18,178 nt of DNA from an uncultured Prevotella sp. (GCA_900546345.1 URCI01000057.1:1-18178); one strand, 5' to 3'; positions 1 to 6,740 are shown, numbered from the stretch's first letter. Notes: generated from the sequence alone by a model not told the origin. Program-made: numbers and translations.

Positions 1-2
1 CA

Positions 3-572
3 ACAACGCTGCAACTCGGACCAACAGACGAACTGCAGATCGACTGCGACTGGACCATCAACACACGGCGCGCCTACTTCGATTTTCTCTCTGCCCTGCG
101 CGACATGGCGCATGAGCAGCACATGCAGCTGTCGACCACCATCCGCTTTCATCAGCTCACACAGCCGGTGCCGCCCGCCGACCGTGGCGTGCTGATGGCA
201 TATAACACCGGTGATGTACGCGACATCCACAACCGCTATCCCATTCTCAACATCGCCGACGTGAAGCCTTACCTGCGCTTTCTCGCCGCCTATAAGCTGC
301 CCTTGTCCACCGCCTACCCCATTTTCTCCTGGCGTGTGCTCTTCCGTGGCGGTCACTTCGTCGGCATTCTCCACAGCGACGACGACTATCCGATATTGCC
401 GGGCGACAAGATTCTCCGTCGCAACACCGATCTCGGACACATCCTCGAAGCCCATCAAACGATCAGTGAGCTGCGACCCGACGCCCACAACGAGATTATA
501 CTCTATGATTTGCAAACCAACAACATAAAAAGATTCCAAGCTTCTGATTATGAAAAGATTTATCATCGTTAG
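3..572 (+). CDS. Conserved protein of unknown function, 3' part (5' end outside window)
   Basis: The reading frame is open from base 3, so this is the C-terminal part (about 189 residues) of a longer protein; the internal ATG at 105 is not a credible start because in-frame coding-like sequence (LQIDCDWTINTRRAYFDF) precedes it. Visible motifs are QIDCDW, TIRFHQL, a PPADRGVLMAYN stretch and FSWRVLFRGG. This pattern of a D-x-D strand followed by alternating strands and helices recalls Bacteroidetes proteins of unknown function with a possible TIM-barrel, glycoside-hydrolase-like fold, but that assignment is a guess from memory. Its stop codon lies 23 bases inside the next gene, in a different frame, so the two are probably one operon with coupled translation. 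No membrane segment is seen in the visible part. I am sure it is coding and unsure of its role. Confidence 0.75.
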   Translation, partial: TTLQLGPTDELQIDCDWTINTRRAYFDFLSALRDMAHEQHMQLSTTIRFHQLTQPVPPADRGVLMAYNTGDVRDIHNRYPILNIADVKPYLRFLAAYKLPLSTAYPIFSWRVLFRGGHFVGILHSDDDYPILPGDKILRRNTDLGHILEAHQTISELRPDAHNEIILYDLQTNNIKRFQASDYEKIYHR

Positions 573-2784
573 CCTCCTGCTGCTGTCTGTCGGCAGGTCG
601 ATGGCTTGCGTGCCTGAAAAACCCACCTATAACTATTACCTCATGTGCGTGGAGCCGACACAGCAACAGACTGAAAGCGCACAGCTCAAAGCCACCAACG
701 GCTTTTGGAAACAGTATACCAACGGCCGAGTAAACAGCTATATCAACGGTTGGGACAGCAAGACCGATACCGACGCGCCCACCTTCATCCTAAAGCTGGC
801 CCGGCAAAGGAAGGACTATGAAATGGTGCGCTATCTCGGCTGGCTCAATAAATATCTCAAGATCAGCCGTGACCTCGGCGACACTTGGGACTATCCCACC
901 CGTCAGCAACTGCTGCAACGCAAGCAGGTGCTCACCCAGATGCTCACTGCCGCCAAGGCTTATCGCGGACGCAAATTGTCGGCCCAGTACCGCCTGCTCG
1001 CCATGCGCGCCAACATGCTCTTAGGCAACAACGCTCAGAATATCAGCTACTGGAAGACGACGGCCAGCCGCATGCCACAGAGTGTCTGCCGCGATATGAT
1101 GGAGAACATCTACGCCCGCGCACTCCTCAAGTCCGGCAAGCAGCGTGACGCTTTGGAAATCTATGCCCGACAAAACGACCAGCAGAGTATGCGCTGGTGC
1201 GTGCGCCACTACCGCAACCTCAGCGGTATCAAAGCCATCTATGCCCGCAACGCCAACAGCCGTGTGCTGCCCTATCTCGTGCAGGACTTTGTCAACAACG
1301 TGCAGGAAACGCAGGATGTCTACACCCGTCCCTCGGCATTCATCCCCGACGCCGACAAGGCGCAGTGGACAAAGAAGGATTATACTCAAGCCATCGAGGA
1401 AGTGGGAGCCCGCGTGATCTATAGAGATGAAGCCCAGGCATTCATTGCCTTTGCCGCACAAGTGCTGAAAGAGGGCAAGACCTCTACGCCGGCACTCTGG
1501 CACGAAGCCTCGGGAGCCCTGCAATTTCTCCTCGGCGACTACAGCGCAGCAAAGACTTCGCTCGCCCAAGCCATCTGCGCCGAAGGCACACAACGCATGC
1601 ACGACAATGCACGCGCCATCGCGGACATCAACAGCATCTATACCGAGAAGATGGACGACAACCAGCAGAACCGGCTCGTCAAAGAGATCGCCTGGATGCG
1701 CAACATGAGCCAGCAGACTATGACAAAGGACGAGGAGGGATACACCTATATGGCGGATACCTATTTCGCCAATATGCTACAACGCATGGTCTACAACCAT
1801 CTCGTACCCGAACTGCAAAAGCAGGGCAACGGCTTCCTCGCTCTCGCCATGCTCGCCAATATGGACAACCACGACAATGACGGCACGTTACCAAGCACAA
1901 GAAAGCACGTGCCTACCTATTATCAACCGGCTAAATGTTATAACCCGCTGCCGGACTGGTGGGGTGACTACTACAATGCTTTGGAGCACCTCACCGTCGA
2001 CTCGCTCAAAGAGTACGTCGCTTATCTCCATGCCGAGCACGCCGACAGTCCACTCGCTGACGCGGCCTGCAAGAGCAGTTACCAAAGCGACGACTACTTC
2101 AACGACCTCATTGGCACACGTCTCATGGCCATGGGACGCTTCGAAGAGGCGATACCTTATCTCAGAAAGGTGAGCACTGACTTCATCTACAACTCGAACA
2201 TCTGTGGATACATCGGACGCAGAAACTATAACCAGCCAAGATGGTTTGTTCACCAAGTTATTGCCGATACCCTGGAAACAGGTCCACGCTCCGTCGCCAT
2301 CACCGACAATCAGAAACTGAACTTCTGTCTCGACATCACCAACCTGCAACACCGCTACCAAAACGCAGGCAGCGACACACTGCGTGCCCGCCTTGCCTAT
2401 GACCTCGCCACACGGCTCTACCAGGCCAGCTACGAAGGCGATTGCTGGTATCTGACACACTACAGTTGGAGTTGTATGGATAGCGTGCGCACAGGTGAAC
2501 GCGACCTGATCCTTGATGCCATCAACTATCTGGGAGAGAGCTCGCTCAAAGGCAACAGGGATCTGCAATTCAACAGTCTCTATGCCCTGGCCTTTATTCG
2601 ACGCGACAACCTTCCCGAAAACTATCCTTTCAGCGATCCGGGCGAAACCATCAAGTTGCGAAAGGAAAGCAGAAAGTACAAAGCACTGACGCAACTCAAC
2701 AACTTTCTCACGCTCCATCCCGCCTATGAGTCAAACCGTTACGTCTCACACTGCGATGTGCTGAAGGAGTTTCGCGAGCAGTAG
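550..2784 (+). CDS. Exported helical-repeat (TPR-like) protein of unknown function
   Basis: A 744-aa protein with an N-terminal signal peptide (MKRFIIVSLLLLSVGRSMA then Cys20). The Cys directly after SMA could make it a lipoprotein, but Met at -2 and Ser at -3 are a poor lipobox, so a soluble periplasmic protein is equally possible. The mature part is almost wholly helical, with TPR-like helix pairs such as ARALLKSGKQRDALEIYA, a stretch around ALQFLLGDYSAAKTSLAQA, and RLMAMGRFEEAIPYLRKV, typical of protein-interaction scaffolds. No enzyme motif is visible. The start at 550 overlaps the upstream gene by 23 bases, and nothing promoter-like precedes it, so it should be cotranscribed. The two are probably functional partners; what they do is unknown. 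The stop (TAG) is followed by an AT-rich gap containing two copies of ATAGTTAT (2791 and 2804). Confidence 0.82.
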   Translation: MKRFIIVSLLLLSVGRSMACVPEKPTYNYYLMCVEPTQQQTESAQLKATNGFWKQYTNGRVNSYINGWDSKTDTDAPTFILKLARQRKDYEMVRYLGWLNKYLKISRDLGDTWDYPTRQQLLQRKQVLTQMLTAAKAYRGRKLSAQYRLLAMRANMLLGNNAQNISYWKTTASRMPQSVCRDMMENIYARALLKSGKQRDALEIYARQNDQQSMRWCVRHYRNLSGIKAIYARNANSRVLPYLVQDFVNNVQETQDVYTRPSAFIPDADKAQWTKKDYTQAIEEVGARVIYRDEAQAFIAFAAQVLKEGKTSTPALWHEASGALQFLLGDYSAAKTSLAQAICAEGTQRMHDNARAIADINSIYTEKMDDNQQNRLVKEIAWMRNMSQQTMTKDEEGYTYMADTYFANMLQRMVYNHLVPELQKQGNGFLALAMLANMDNHDNDGTLPSTRKHVPTYYQPAKCYNPLPDWWGDYYNALEHLTVDSLKEYVAYLHAEHADSPLADAACKSSYQSDDYFNDLIGTRLMAMGRFEEAIPYLRKVSTDFIYNSNICGYIGRRNYNQPRWFVHQVIADTLETGPRSVAITDNQKLNFCLDITNLQHRYQNAGSDTLRARLAYDLATRLYQASYEGDCWYLTHYSWSCMDSVRTGERDLILDAINYLGESSLKGNRDLQFNSLYALAFIRRDNLPENYPFSDPGETIKLRKESRKYKALTQLNNFLTLHPAYESNRYVSHCDVLKEFREQ

Positions 2785-2832
2785 TCCGTTATAGTTATTA
2801 ACAATAGTTATGAAAGCTTAGGTACGTATTTC

Positions 2833-2863
2833 TTGGTTATTCCGAAAAAGACGTTTACCTTTG
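2833..2863 (+). promoter_or_regulatory. Bacteroidetes-type promoter of rubrerythrin
   Basis: TACCTTTG at 2856-2863 is an exact match to the -7 consensus TAnnTTTG. A TTG at 2833-2835 lies 20 bases upstream, in the place of the -33 box. Transcription would start near 2870, giving an untranslated leader of about 55 bases. Confidence 0.65.
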
Positions 2864-2924
2864 CATAAGAACAATATAAACACAACACGTGGCAATGCCA
2901 CACAACCATTAACACAAAAACATT

Positions 2925-3467
2925 ATGAAAGAACTGAAAGGAACAAAGACAGAGAAGAACCTCCAGGAGGCTTTTGCCGGTGAGAGCCAGGCACGTAACA
3001 AATACACTTACTTTGCATCCAAGGCACGTAAGGACGGTTACGAGCAGATCGCTGCCATCTTCGAGGAGACAGCTCAGAACGAGAAGGAGCACGCTAAACT
3101 GTGGTTTAAATACCTCGAAGGCGGCGACCTCAAGAGCACACGCGAGAACCTGAAGGCTGCTGCAGAGGGTGAGAACTACGAGTGGACTGACATGTACGCC
3201 CGTATGGCTAAGGAGGCTGAGGAAGAAGGCTTCACGGAGATCGCCTACAAGTTCCGCGCTGTCGCTGCCATCGAGAAGACTCATGAGGAGCGCTATCGCA
3301 AACTGCTGAAGAACATCGAGGACGCACTCGTATTCAGTCGTGACGGCGATGCCATCTGGGTATGCCGCAACTGCGGTCACGTTGTCGTTGGTCCTAAGGC
3401 TCCGGATGTTTGTCCAGTTTGCAAGCACCCACAGAGTTTCTTCGAGTTGAAGGCCGAGAACTTCTAA
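2925..3467 (+). CDS. rbr: Rubrerythrin
   Basis: A 180-aa protein of the usual rubrerythrin length. Residues 1-135 form the ferritin-like four-helix di-iron domain: GES with Glu20, the E-x-x-H pair Glu53/His56, a Glu cluster at 97-101 (AKEAEEEGF), and a second E-x-x-H at Glu117/His120. The C-terminal rubredoxin-like domain binds one iron through two C-x-x-C pairs, Cys147/Cys150 and Cys163/Cys166. Rubrerythrins act in the cytoplasm as NADH-linked peroxide reductases, passing electrons from the rubredoxin iron to the di-iron centre, and protect anaerobes from hydrogen peroxide. The gene stands alone, with its own promoter (2856-2863) and terminator (3564-3599). Its codon choice looks more uniform than its neighbours', as in a highly expressed gene. 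All iron ligands are present; no oddities. Confidence 0.97.
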   Translation: MKELKGTKTEKNLQEAFAGESQARNKYTYFASKARKDGYEQIAAIFEETAQNEKEHAKLWFKYLEGGDLKSTRENLKAAAEGENYEWTDMYARMAKEAEEEGFTEIAYKFRAVAAIEKTHEERYRKLLKNIEDALVFSRDGDAIWVCRNCGHVVVGPKAPDVCPVCKHPQSFFELKAENF

Positions 3468-3557
3468 GCAAACGGCATTGCGTCTTCTCATCATGAGGTG
3501 ACAAAAACGAGGGAGGAAGCCGCTGATAGCAAAGACTTCCCTCTCTCCAAGATAACT

Positions 3558-3599
3558 AAAAAGCAGTGATCATCAGCCAAAGATGATCACTGTTTTTTT
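3558..3599 (+). terminator. Rho-independent terminator of rubrerythrin
   Basis: A perfect 11-bp stem (3564-3574 with 3582-3592, CAGTGATCATC arm), a 7-base loop and seven Ts (3593-3599). The A-run before the stem can pair with the T-run, so it may also act in the other direction. Confidence 0.9.
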
Positions 3600-3633
3600 A
3601 TGTTATCCAAAACCTACCAAGCACACCACATAC

Positions 3634-3669
3634 AAAAAAAGGAGCAATGACATCACGCCATCACTCCTT
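3634..3669 (-). terminator. Rho-independent terminator of the minus-strand alanine dehydrogenase transcript
   Basis: Read on the minus strand, AAGGAG (3669-3664) pairs with CTCCTT (3644-3639), and the stem continues inward with several G-U pairs to about 14 bp. Seven Us (3640-3634) follow. It lies about 140 bases past the alanine dehydrogenase stop, facing the rubrerythrin terminator. Confidence 0.75.
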
Positions 3670-3805
3670 CCATTTTAATCTTAAAAACTTTTAGTGCTTT
3701 ATTAGGAATTCCTTACCGACATAACTCTTTACGTCTGTATGTTACTACTCCTCTGAATGAGAAACAGTATAGATTCCTTTCAAAAATAGGATGCATATAA
3801 AGTTC

Positions 3806-4912
3806 CTACCAGGCTAGGTTTTCGTATTTCAGTCCCCACACATCTGCCACAGGCTTGAACACCACTTTACCTTCAACAATGTTCAGACCCTTGCGCAGAG
3901 CGGGATTTTCCTCACATGCCTTGCGCCAGCCTTTATCGGCCAATTGCAAAGCGTATTTCAATGTAGCGTTTGTCAATGCCAAAGTAGACGTGTTAGGTAC
4001 GGCTCCCGGAATATTGGCCACACAATAATGCACAATGCCGTCTACCGTATAGACAGGATCGGCATGCGTCGTGGGATGGGAGGTTTCAAAGCAGCCACCC
4101 TGGTCGATAGCCACATCCACAAGCACGGTTCCTGGCTCCATCAAACTCAGCATATCACGTGTGATCAGATGTGGTGTCTTGTCACCAGGGATAAGCACTG
4201 ATCCAATGACAATATCTACATCGCGCAACTCCTGACGAATGTTGTGCTCGGAAGAGTAGAGCGTGGTGACGTTGGCCGGCAATTCAATACTGAGCTGACG
4301 CAGACGTGGCAGAGAGATGTCGGTGATGACAACATCAGCACCCATGCCGGCTGCCATACGGGCAGCAGCTTCTCCAACAGTTCCTCCTCCAAGCACAAGT
4401 ACCTTGGTGGGCTTCACCCCCGGCACACCACTGATCAATTTTCCTTTGCCTCCTTTTGTCTTTTGAAGATAATAGGCACCGTTAAGAACGGCCATTCGCC
4501 CCGCTACCTCACTCATTGGGCGCAGCAAAGGTAGACTATGGTCGGATTCCTCCACAGTCTCGTATGCCAAGCATACAGCACCACTTTTGATCATAGCCTC
4601 AGTAAGGGGACGATCACTGGCAAAATGAAAATAGGTATACACAAGCTGGCCTTTGCGGACCAAAGCATATTCTGGTTCGATCGGCTCCTTCACCTTGATG
4701 ATCATATCAGACTGGGCATACACTTCCTCAATCGTAGGAAGGATCTCTGCCCCCACATGCTCATATGCCGCATCAGAGAAGCCACTCCCCTCACCAGCTG
4801 TATGCTGCACAAAGACATGATGGCCGTGCTTGATCAACTCAGCGACGCCAGCGGGAGTCATGCCAACACGACTCTCACCTTGCTTAATCTCCTTTGGAAT
4901 ACCAACCTTCAT
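3806..4912 (-). CDS. ald: Alanine dehydrogenase
   Basis: A 368-aa protein of typical length for NAD-dependent L-alanine dehydrogenase, which interconverts alanine and pyruvate plus ammonia in the cytoplasm. The N-terminal catalytic domain starts KVGIPKEIKQGESRVGMTP, carrying the pyruvate-binding Arg15. Lys75 (IIKVKEP) and His96 (YFHFAS) are the other substrate-binding and catalytic residues. The Rossmann NAD site is VLVLGGGTVG at about residues 172-181. The catalytic Asp sits in VDVAIDQGGC at about 270. Two Met codons are adjacent (4915 and 4912); I use the second because the family usually starts MKxGIPKE. Saccharopine dehydrogenase and transhydrogenase alpha subunits share the fold, but the length and motifs fit Ald. 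It is a single-gene unit with its own promoter upstream and terminator at 3634-3669. Confidence 0.95.
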   Translation of the reverse strand: MKVGIPKEIKQGESRVGMTPAGVAELIKHGHHVFVQHTAGEGSGFSDAAYEHVGAEILPTIEEVYAQSDMIIKVKEPIEPEYALVRKGQLVYTYFHFASDRPLTEAMIKSGAVCLAYETVEESDHSLPLLRPMSEVAGRMAVLNGAYYLQKTKGGKGKLISGVPGVKPTKVLVLGGGTVGEAAARMAAGMGADVVITDISLPRLRQLSIELPANVTTLYSSEHNIRQELRDVDIVIGSVLIPGDKTPHLITRDMLSLMEPGTVLVDVAIDQGGCFETSHPTTHADPVYTVDGIVHYCVANIPGAVPNTSTLALTNATLKYALQLADKGWRKACEENPALRKGLNIVEGKVVFKPVADVWGLKYENLAW

Positions 4913-4981
4913 CATAGGACATTAGACTTTAAGGAAATTGAATATTGATAACTCATACGACGGCATTCACCGTTCCATTTA

Positions 4982-5016
4982 CAAAAATAAGCGATTTCAT
5001 AATAGGTTGCACCAAA
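4982..5016 (-). promoter_or_regulatory. Probable promoter of alanine dehydrogenase
   Basis: On the minus strand TATTTTTG (4989-4982) matches the TAnnTTTG -7 box, and a TTTG (5016-5013) lies upstream at a somewhat long spacing of 23 bases. The leader to the start codon would be about 65 bases. Confidence 0.5.
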
Positions 5017-5107
5017 ATCTATCCGCTTTTTAGTATATTTAACTTATAAAATTCCGTGTGAAAAGTAACAAAGTAACCAACATACAACTGAGATGTTGAA
5101 GGCGACC

Positions 5108-5165
5108 AAAAAAAATAAGGCCACTCACAAACCCATTCTGCATGAGAATAGGTTTGTGAGTGGCC
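5108..5165 (-). terminator. Strong terminator of the small minus-strand transcript
   Basis: A perfect 15-bp inverted repeat (5119-5133 with 5151-5165, GGCCACTCACAAACC arm) continues, after one C/A mismatch, with five more pairs closing a GCATG loop. On the minus strand a U8 tract follows three bases later (5115-5108). It also insulates the alanine dehydrogenase promoter. Confidence 0.85.
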
Positions 5166-5266
5166 ATACTGTTTCCTATGTTTCCTCTAACAATCTTTTG
5201 AACAAGTGTCCCACGCTAATGGTCGACACTGGAATCACAAAAGCCGATGGTTTTGTGCCTGCAGCC

Positions 5267-5353
5267 TTAGTCTTTTCTCAAGTCATTGATGAAGGTGACA
5301 GTCTGAGCAATCATAGCAATGGAAGCTGTCACGACAATCATAATCGTTACCAT
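5267..5353 (-). CDS. 28-aa hydrophobic small protein, possible type I toxin-like peptide
   Basis: The frame encodes 28 residues: a hydrophobic stretch starting MVTIMIVVTASIAMIAQ, then TVTFINDLRKD, so one predicted membrane helix with a polar, charged C-terminus. Support for a real gene comes from its surroundings: an AGGAAGG Shine-Dalgarno sequence 10 bases before the ATG (rare in this phylum), a TAACTTTG -7 box about 46 bases upstream of the ATG, and a strong terminator about 100 bases beyond the stop. The 3' untranslated part can form two hairpins (5236-5257 and 5205-5230) before the terminator stem. A single helix with a charged tail and a long structured untranslated region is the plan of type I toxins such as Fst or Ldr. 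I recognise no family and see no confirmed antisense RNA. It could instead be a membrane regulator peptide, or the transcript could act as an RNA. Confidence 0.5.
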   Translation of the reverse strand: MVTIMIVVTASIAMIAQTVTFINDLRKD

Positions 5354-5363
5354 GTCTAGTTAT

Positions 5364-5370
5364 CCTTCCT
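5364..5370 (-). promoter_or_regulatory. Shine-Dalgarno site of the 28-aa gene
   Basis: AGGAAGG on the minus strand, 10 bases before the ATG at 5353. It stands out because the other genes in the window have no such site, and it decides the start of this very short gene. Confidence 0.55.
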
Positions 5371-5398
5371 AATATTTTTCTGTTTACTTTTTACGCTG

Positions 5399-5406
5399 CA
5401 AAGTTA
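5399..5406 (-). promoter_or_regulatory. Promoter -7 box for the small-protein transcript
   Basis: TAACTTTG on the minus strand is an exact TAnnTTTG match and is identical to the -7 box of the channel gene at 6733. No TTTG is seen at the -33 position. Start of transcription near 5392 gives a transcript of about 285 bases to the terminator. Confidence 0.5.
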
Positions 5407-5602
5407 TAGCCAATGTGTTAAATACGATGAACATTGCACCGCGTTTTTTACAATTCGCTTAAAAAGTTGATACGTGTCAAGACAATGAGTGTATGGTGAC
5501 AACCAAGAAGAACGAGACTGTCAAAAATAGCATTGGACGTGACAGAATTCCATAACAATCCAAACGTCTAAGCAAAAGTAAAAAGACATCAGAGTGAATT
5601 GA
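5407..5602. other. Gap without a credible gene
   Basis: No convincing coding frame. A minus-strand TACTTTTG (5580-5573) fits the -7 consensus but has no -33 partner, and no supported gene follows it. A hydrophobic 18-codon frame on the minus strand (starting MLFLTVSFF) is present but lacks a ribosome site. Confidence 0.5.
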
Positions 5603-5756
5603 CGCTGACAGCCAAATTAGCGAATACAGCCAGCCAAACGAACAAACGCTGGCAGCCAAATGAGTAAACGCTGACAGCCAAACGAACAAACGCTGACTGC
5701 CAAACCAACAAACGCTGACAGCCAAATGAACGAATGATGACAGCCAAACGATGTGA
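5603..5756. repeat. Seven tandem copies of a 22-bp unit
   Basis: Units start at 5603, 5625, 5647, 5669, 5691, 5713 and 5735, each exactly 22 bp. Unit 4 (CGCTGACAGCCAAACGAACA plus AA) is close to the consensus. The GCCAAA core is invariant in all seven; the first and last units, and unit 2 at its left end, are the most diverged. The core includes a short dyad, GCTG-A-CAGC. 22 is not a multiple of three, no frame across it has a plausible start, and the units have diverged without keeping a frame, so this is DNA- or RNA-level repetition, not a protein repeat. It may be a variable-number repeat or an array of protein-binding sites. Confidence 0.9.
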
Positions 5757-5819
5757 CGGTTAGAGTCACAAGAAGAGACGAAGCCAAGAAAACAAGAGGA
5801 AGGACAAAAATAAATATAT

Positions 5820-5850
5820 AAAAAAACGCCCGGGGCTTTTGCCTCGGGCG
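5820..5850 (-). terminator. Terminator of the small lipoprotein gene
   Basis: On the minus strand a GC-rich stem (CGCCCG with CGGGCG, then one mismatch and GGC with GCC) closes an AAAA loop and is followed by a run of Us (5826-5820). It starts about 30 bases past the lipoprotein stop codon. Confidence 0.88.
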
Positions 5851-5881
5851 CATTCTCTCATTTTTCAGTTCGAGCTAACGA

Positions 5882-6073
5882 TTACTTAGCCTGAGCAGCA
5901 GTTGTGTCAGCAGGAGCAGCAGCAGAGTCTGCAGGAGCAGCAGCGCTGTCAGCAGTGTCAGCAACAGCTGTTGTGTCAGAGTCAGTTGCAGGAGCTGCGC
6001 TCTGGTTCTTATTACCACAAGATGCGAAAGACATAGCTGCGATAGCTACGAACATAAAAACTAATTTCTTCAT
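5882..6073 (-). CDS. Small Ala/Asp/Pro/Ser-rich lipoprotein
   Basis: A 63-aa protein. Residues 1-18 are a lipoprotein signal peptide (MKKLVFMFVAIAAMSFAS) ending at a lipobox FASC with Cys19. The mature part is low-complexity and extended, with near-repeats of ADSAAAP and ADTTA, and has no predicted fold. After the Cys come GNKNQ, without the acidic run that marks surface-exported lipoproteins in this phylum, so it is probably anchored in the outer membrane facing the periplasm. Such small lipoproteins are common in Prevotella and Bacteroides, with unknown function. It has its own promoter (6126-6133) and terminator (5820-5850), forms a single-gene unit, and is probably well expressed. I assign no specific role. 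Confidence 0.85.
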   Translation of the reverse strand: MKKLVFMFVAIAAMSFASCGNKNQSAAPATDSDTTAVADTADSAAAPADSAAAPADTTAAQAK

Positions 6074-6125
6074 TTTCTTTGCTTTTTAAATCTGTAAAAC
6101 AATCATTTGTTTATTAACAACGATG

Positions 6126-6133
6126 CAAAGGTA
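6126..6133 (-). promoter_or_regulatory. Promoter -7 box of the small lipoprotein
   Basis: TACCTTTG on the minus strand, identical to the rubrerythrin -7 box, gives a leader of about 45 bases. The -33 region is A-rich without a clear TTTG. Confidence 0.6.
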
Positions 6134-6487
6134 CGCATTTTTTCAATACGTTGTTCTTTTTTTAGCAACTTTTTTAATGTTTGTGTGTAACTTTTTTAAA
6201 ACAATCTGATAATCAAGCATTTATAAACTGCAAACGAAAGTTAATCAACACCCTCTTCCTTTCTCCTTTTTACTCCTCAGCGCCTATGACTGATAGCCAA
6301 CTGGAACCAAGGACGCATTTTGAAGTCAACGAGAGCTCTTCGTCCTTTAACACAATACGACGCTCAAGGAAGCGAGCATATCAACCAATCAAGATCACAC
6401 CTTATATATATTACGCGCGCGCGAGGCTACGACCTCATCGTTCAACCATCCAAGGCGTTGATGACAGTAACAAAAATGCATGGATAT
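6134..6487. other. Gap without a credible gene; alternating purine-pyrimidine tract
   Basis: I find no promoter of the local type on either strand and no convincing gene. The longest frames (6181-6489 plus) have no recognisable protein character. The only notable element is TATATATATTA (6402-6412) running into ten bases of alternating CG (6414-6423), a sequence able to adopt Z-DNA. Confidence 0.5.
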
Positions 6488-6520
6488 AAAAAAGGGGGTG
6501 GACTGCAAAAGCCACCCCCT
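6488..6520 (-). terminator. Terminator of the candidate small RNA
   Basis: On the minus strand, a perfect 9-bp stem (AGGGGGTGG with CCACCCCCT, 6520-6512 with 6501-6493) is followed by a run of about six Us (6493-6488). No protein gene in the window reads into it from the right, which is what points to a non-coding transcript. Confidence 0.8.
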
Positions 6521-6645
6521 GCCGGCTATTGAGTTATCTGGTTTCCTATTGAAGAATTACGCCGGCAAATAGGAATTCCTAATAGGGTACATTAATGTAA
6601 CATACTTAATCCAGTAAACTCAATATAATCGTATTAATTCTTCGA
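6488..6645 (-). ncRNA. Candidate structured small RNA, about 155 bases
   Basis: On the minus strand a -7 box TATTTTTG (6656-6649) is followed about 125 bases on by a strong terminator (6520-6488), with no usable coding frame between (at most 11 codons). The RNA would be highly structured. Arm 6611-6624 pairs with 6528-6541 (8 bp, two mismatches, 4 bp). The 5' end 6630-6643 pairs with 6551-6561 (11 bp with a 2-base bulge). GCCGGC at 6561-6566 pairs with GCCGGC at 6521-6526, extended by two pairs. These cannot all form without pseudoknots, so alternative folds are likely. Two perfect 12-bp palindromes (6570-6581 and 6588-6599) lie in the centre. The closing-stem layout is loosely like 6S RNA, but I cannot assign a family. 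Confidence 0.45.
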
Positions 6646-6648
6646 TTA

Positions 6649-6656
6649 CAAAAATA
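6649..6656 (-). promoter_or_regulatory. Promoter -7 box of the candidate small RNA
   Basis: TATTTTTG on the minus strand, an exact TAnnTTTG match and the same octamer as in front of alanine dehydrogenase. No good -33 box is seen. It diverges from the channel gene promoter about 80 bases away. Confidence 0.45.
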
Positions 6657-6732
6657 CTAAAAAAAATCCAATGTTGTCCCTTTGTTAACTATCTTTAACC
6701 ACACCTAAACATCCACGTACGTTTACTTTTTA

Positions 6733-6740
6733 TAACTTTG
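6733..6740 (+). promoter_or_regulatory. Promoter -7 box of the MscS-family channel gene
   Basis: TAACTTTG matches TAnnTTTG. Transcription would start near 6747, about 18 bases before the ATG at 6765. A TTG start at 6738 would lie inside this box, which argues for the ATG. An ACGTACGT palindrome at 6715-6722 sits just upstream. Confidence 0.6.

Noticed and set aside
105..572. Complete 155-aa gene starting at 105
   Set aside because: The frame is open to the left edge with coding-like sequence, so the gene is truncated by the window.
5093..5359. Plus-strand 88-codon frame opposite the small-protein transcript
   Set aside because: It reads through the terminator hairpin and is antisense to the better supported 28-aa gene.
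5467..5523. Hydrophobic 18-codon minus-strand frame (MLFLTVSFF start), downstream of a TACTTTTG box
   Set aside because: No ribosome site and no terminator after it; one such short hydrophobic frame is expected by chance. Noted because of the nearby 28-aa gene.
5603..5756. CRISPR array
   Set aside because: The units are head-to-tail with no unique spacers between them, and no cas genes are present.
5477..5853. Minus-strand frames across the 22-bp repeats, giving Trp/Phe/Leu-rich peptides
   Set aside because: The repeat period is not a multiple of three, the frames run through the lipoprotein terminator region, and their composition follows from the DNA repeat.
6181..6489. Plus-strand frame of about 102 codons starting at TTG
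   Set aside because: No promoter or recognisable protein character, no homology I know, and it ends in the terminator of the opposite strand.
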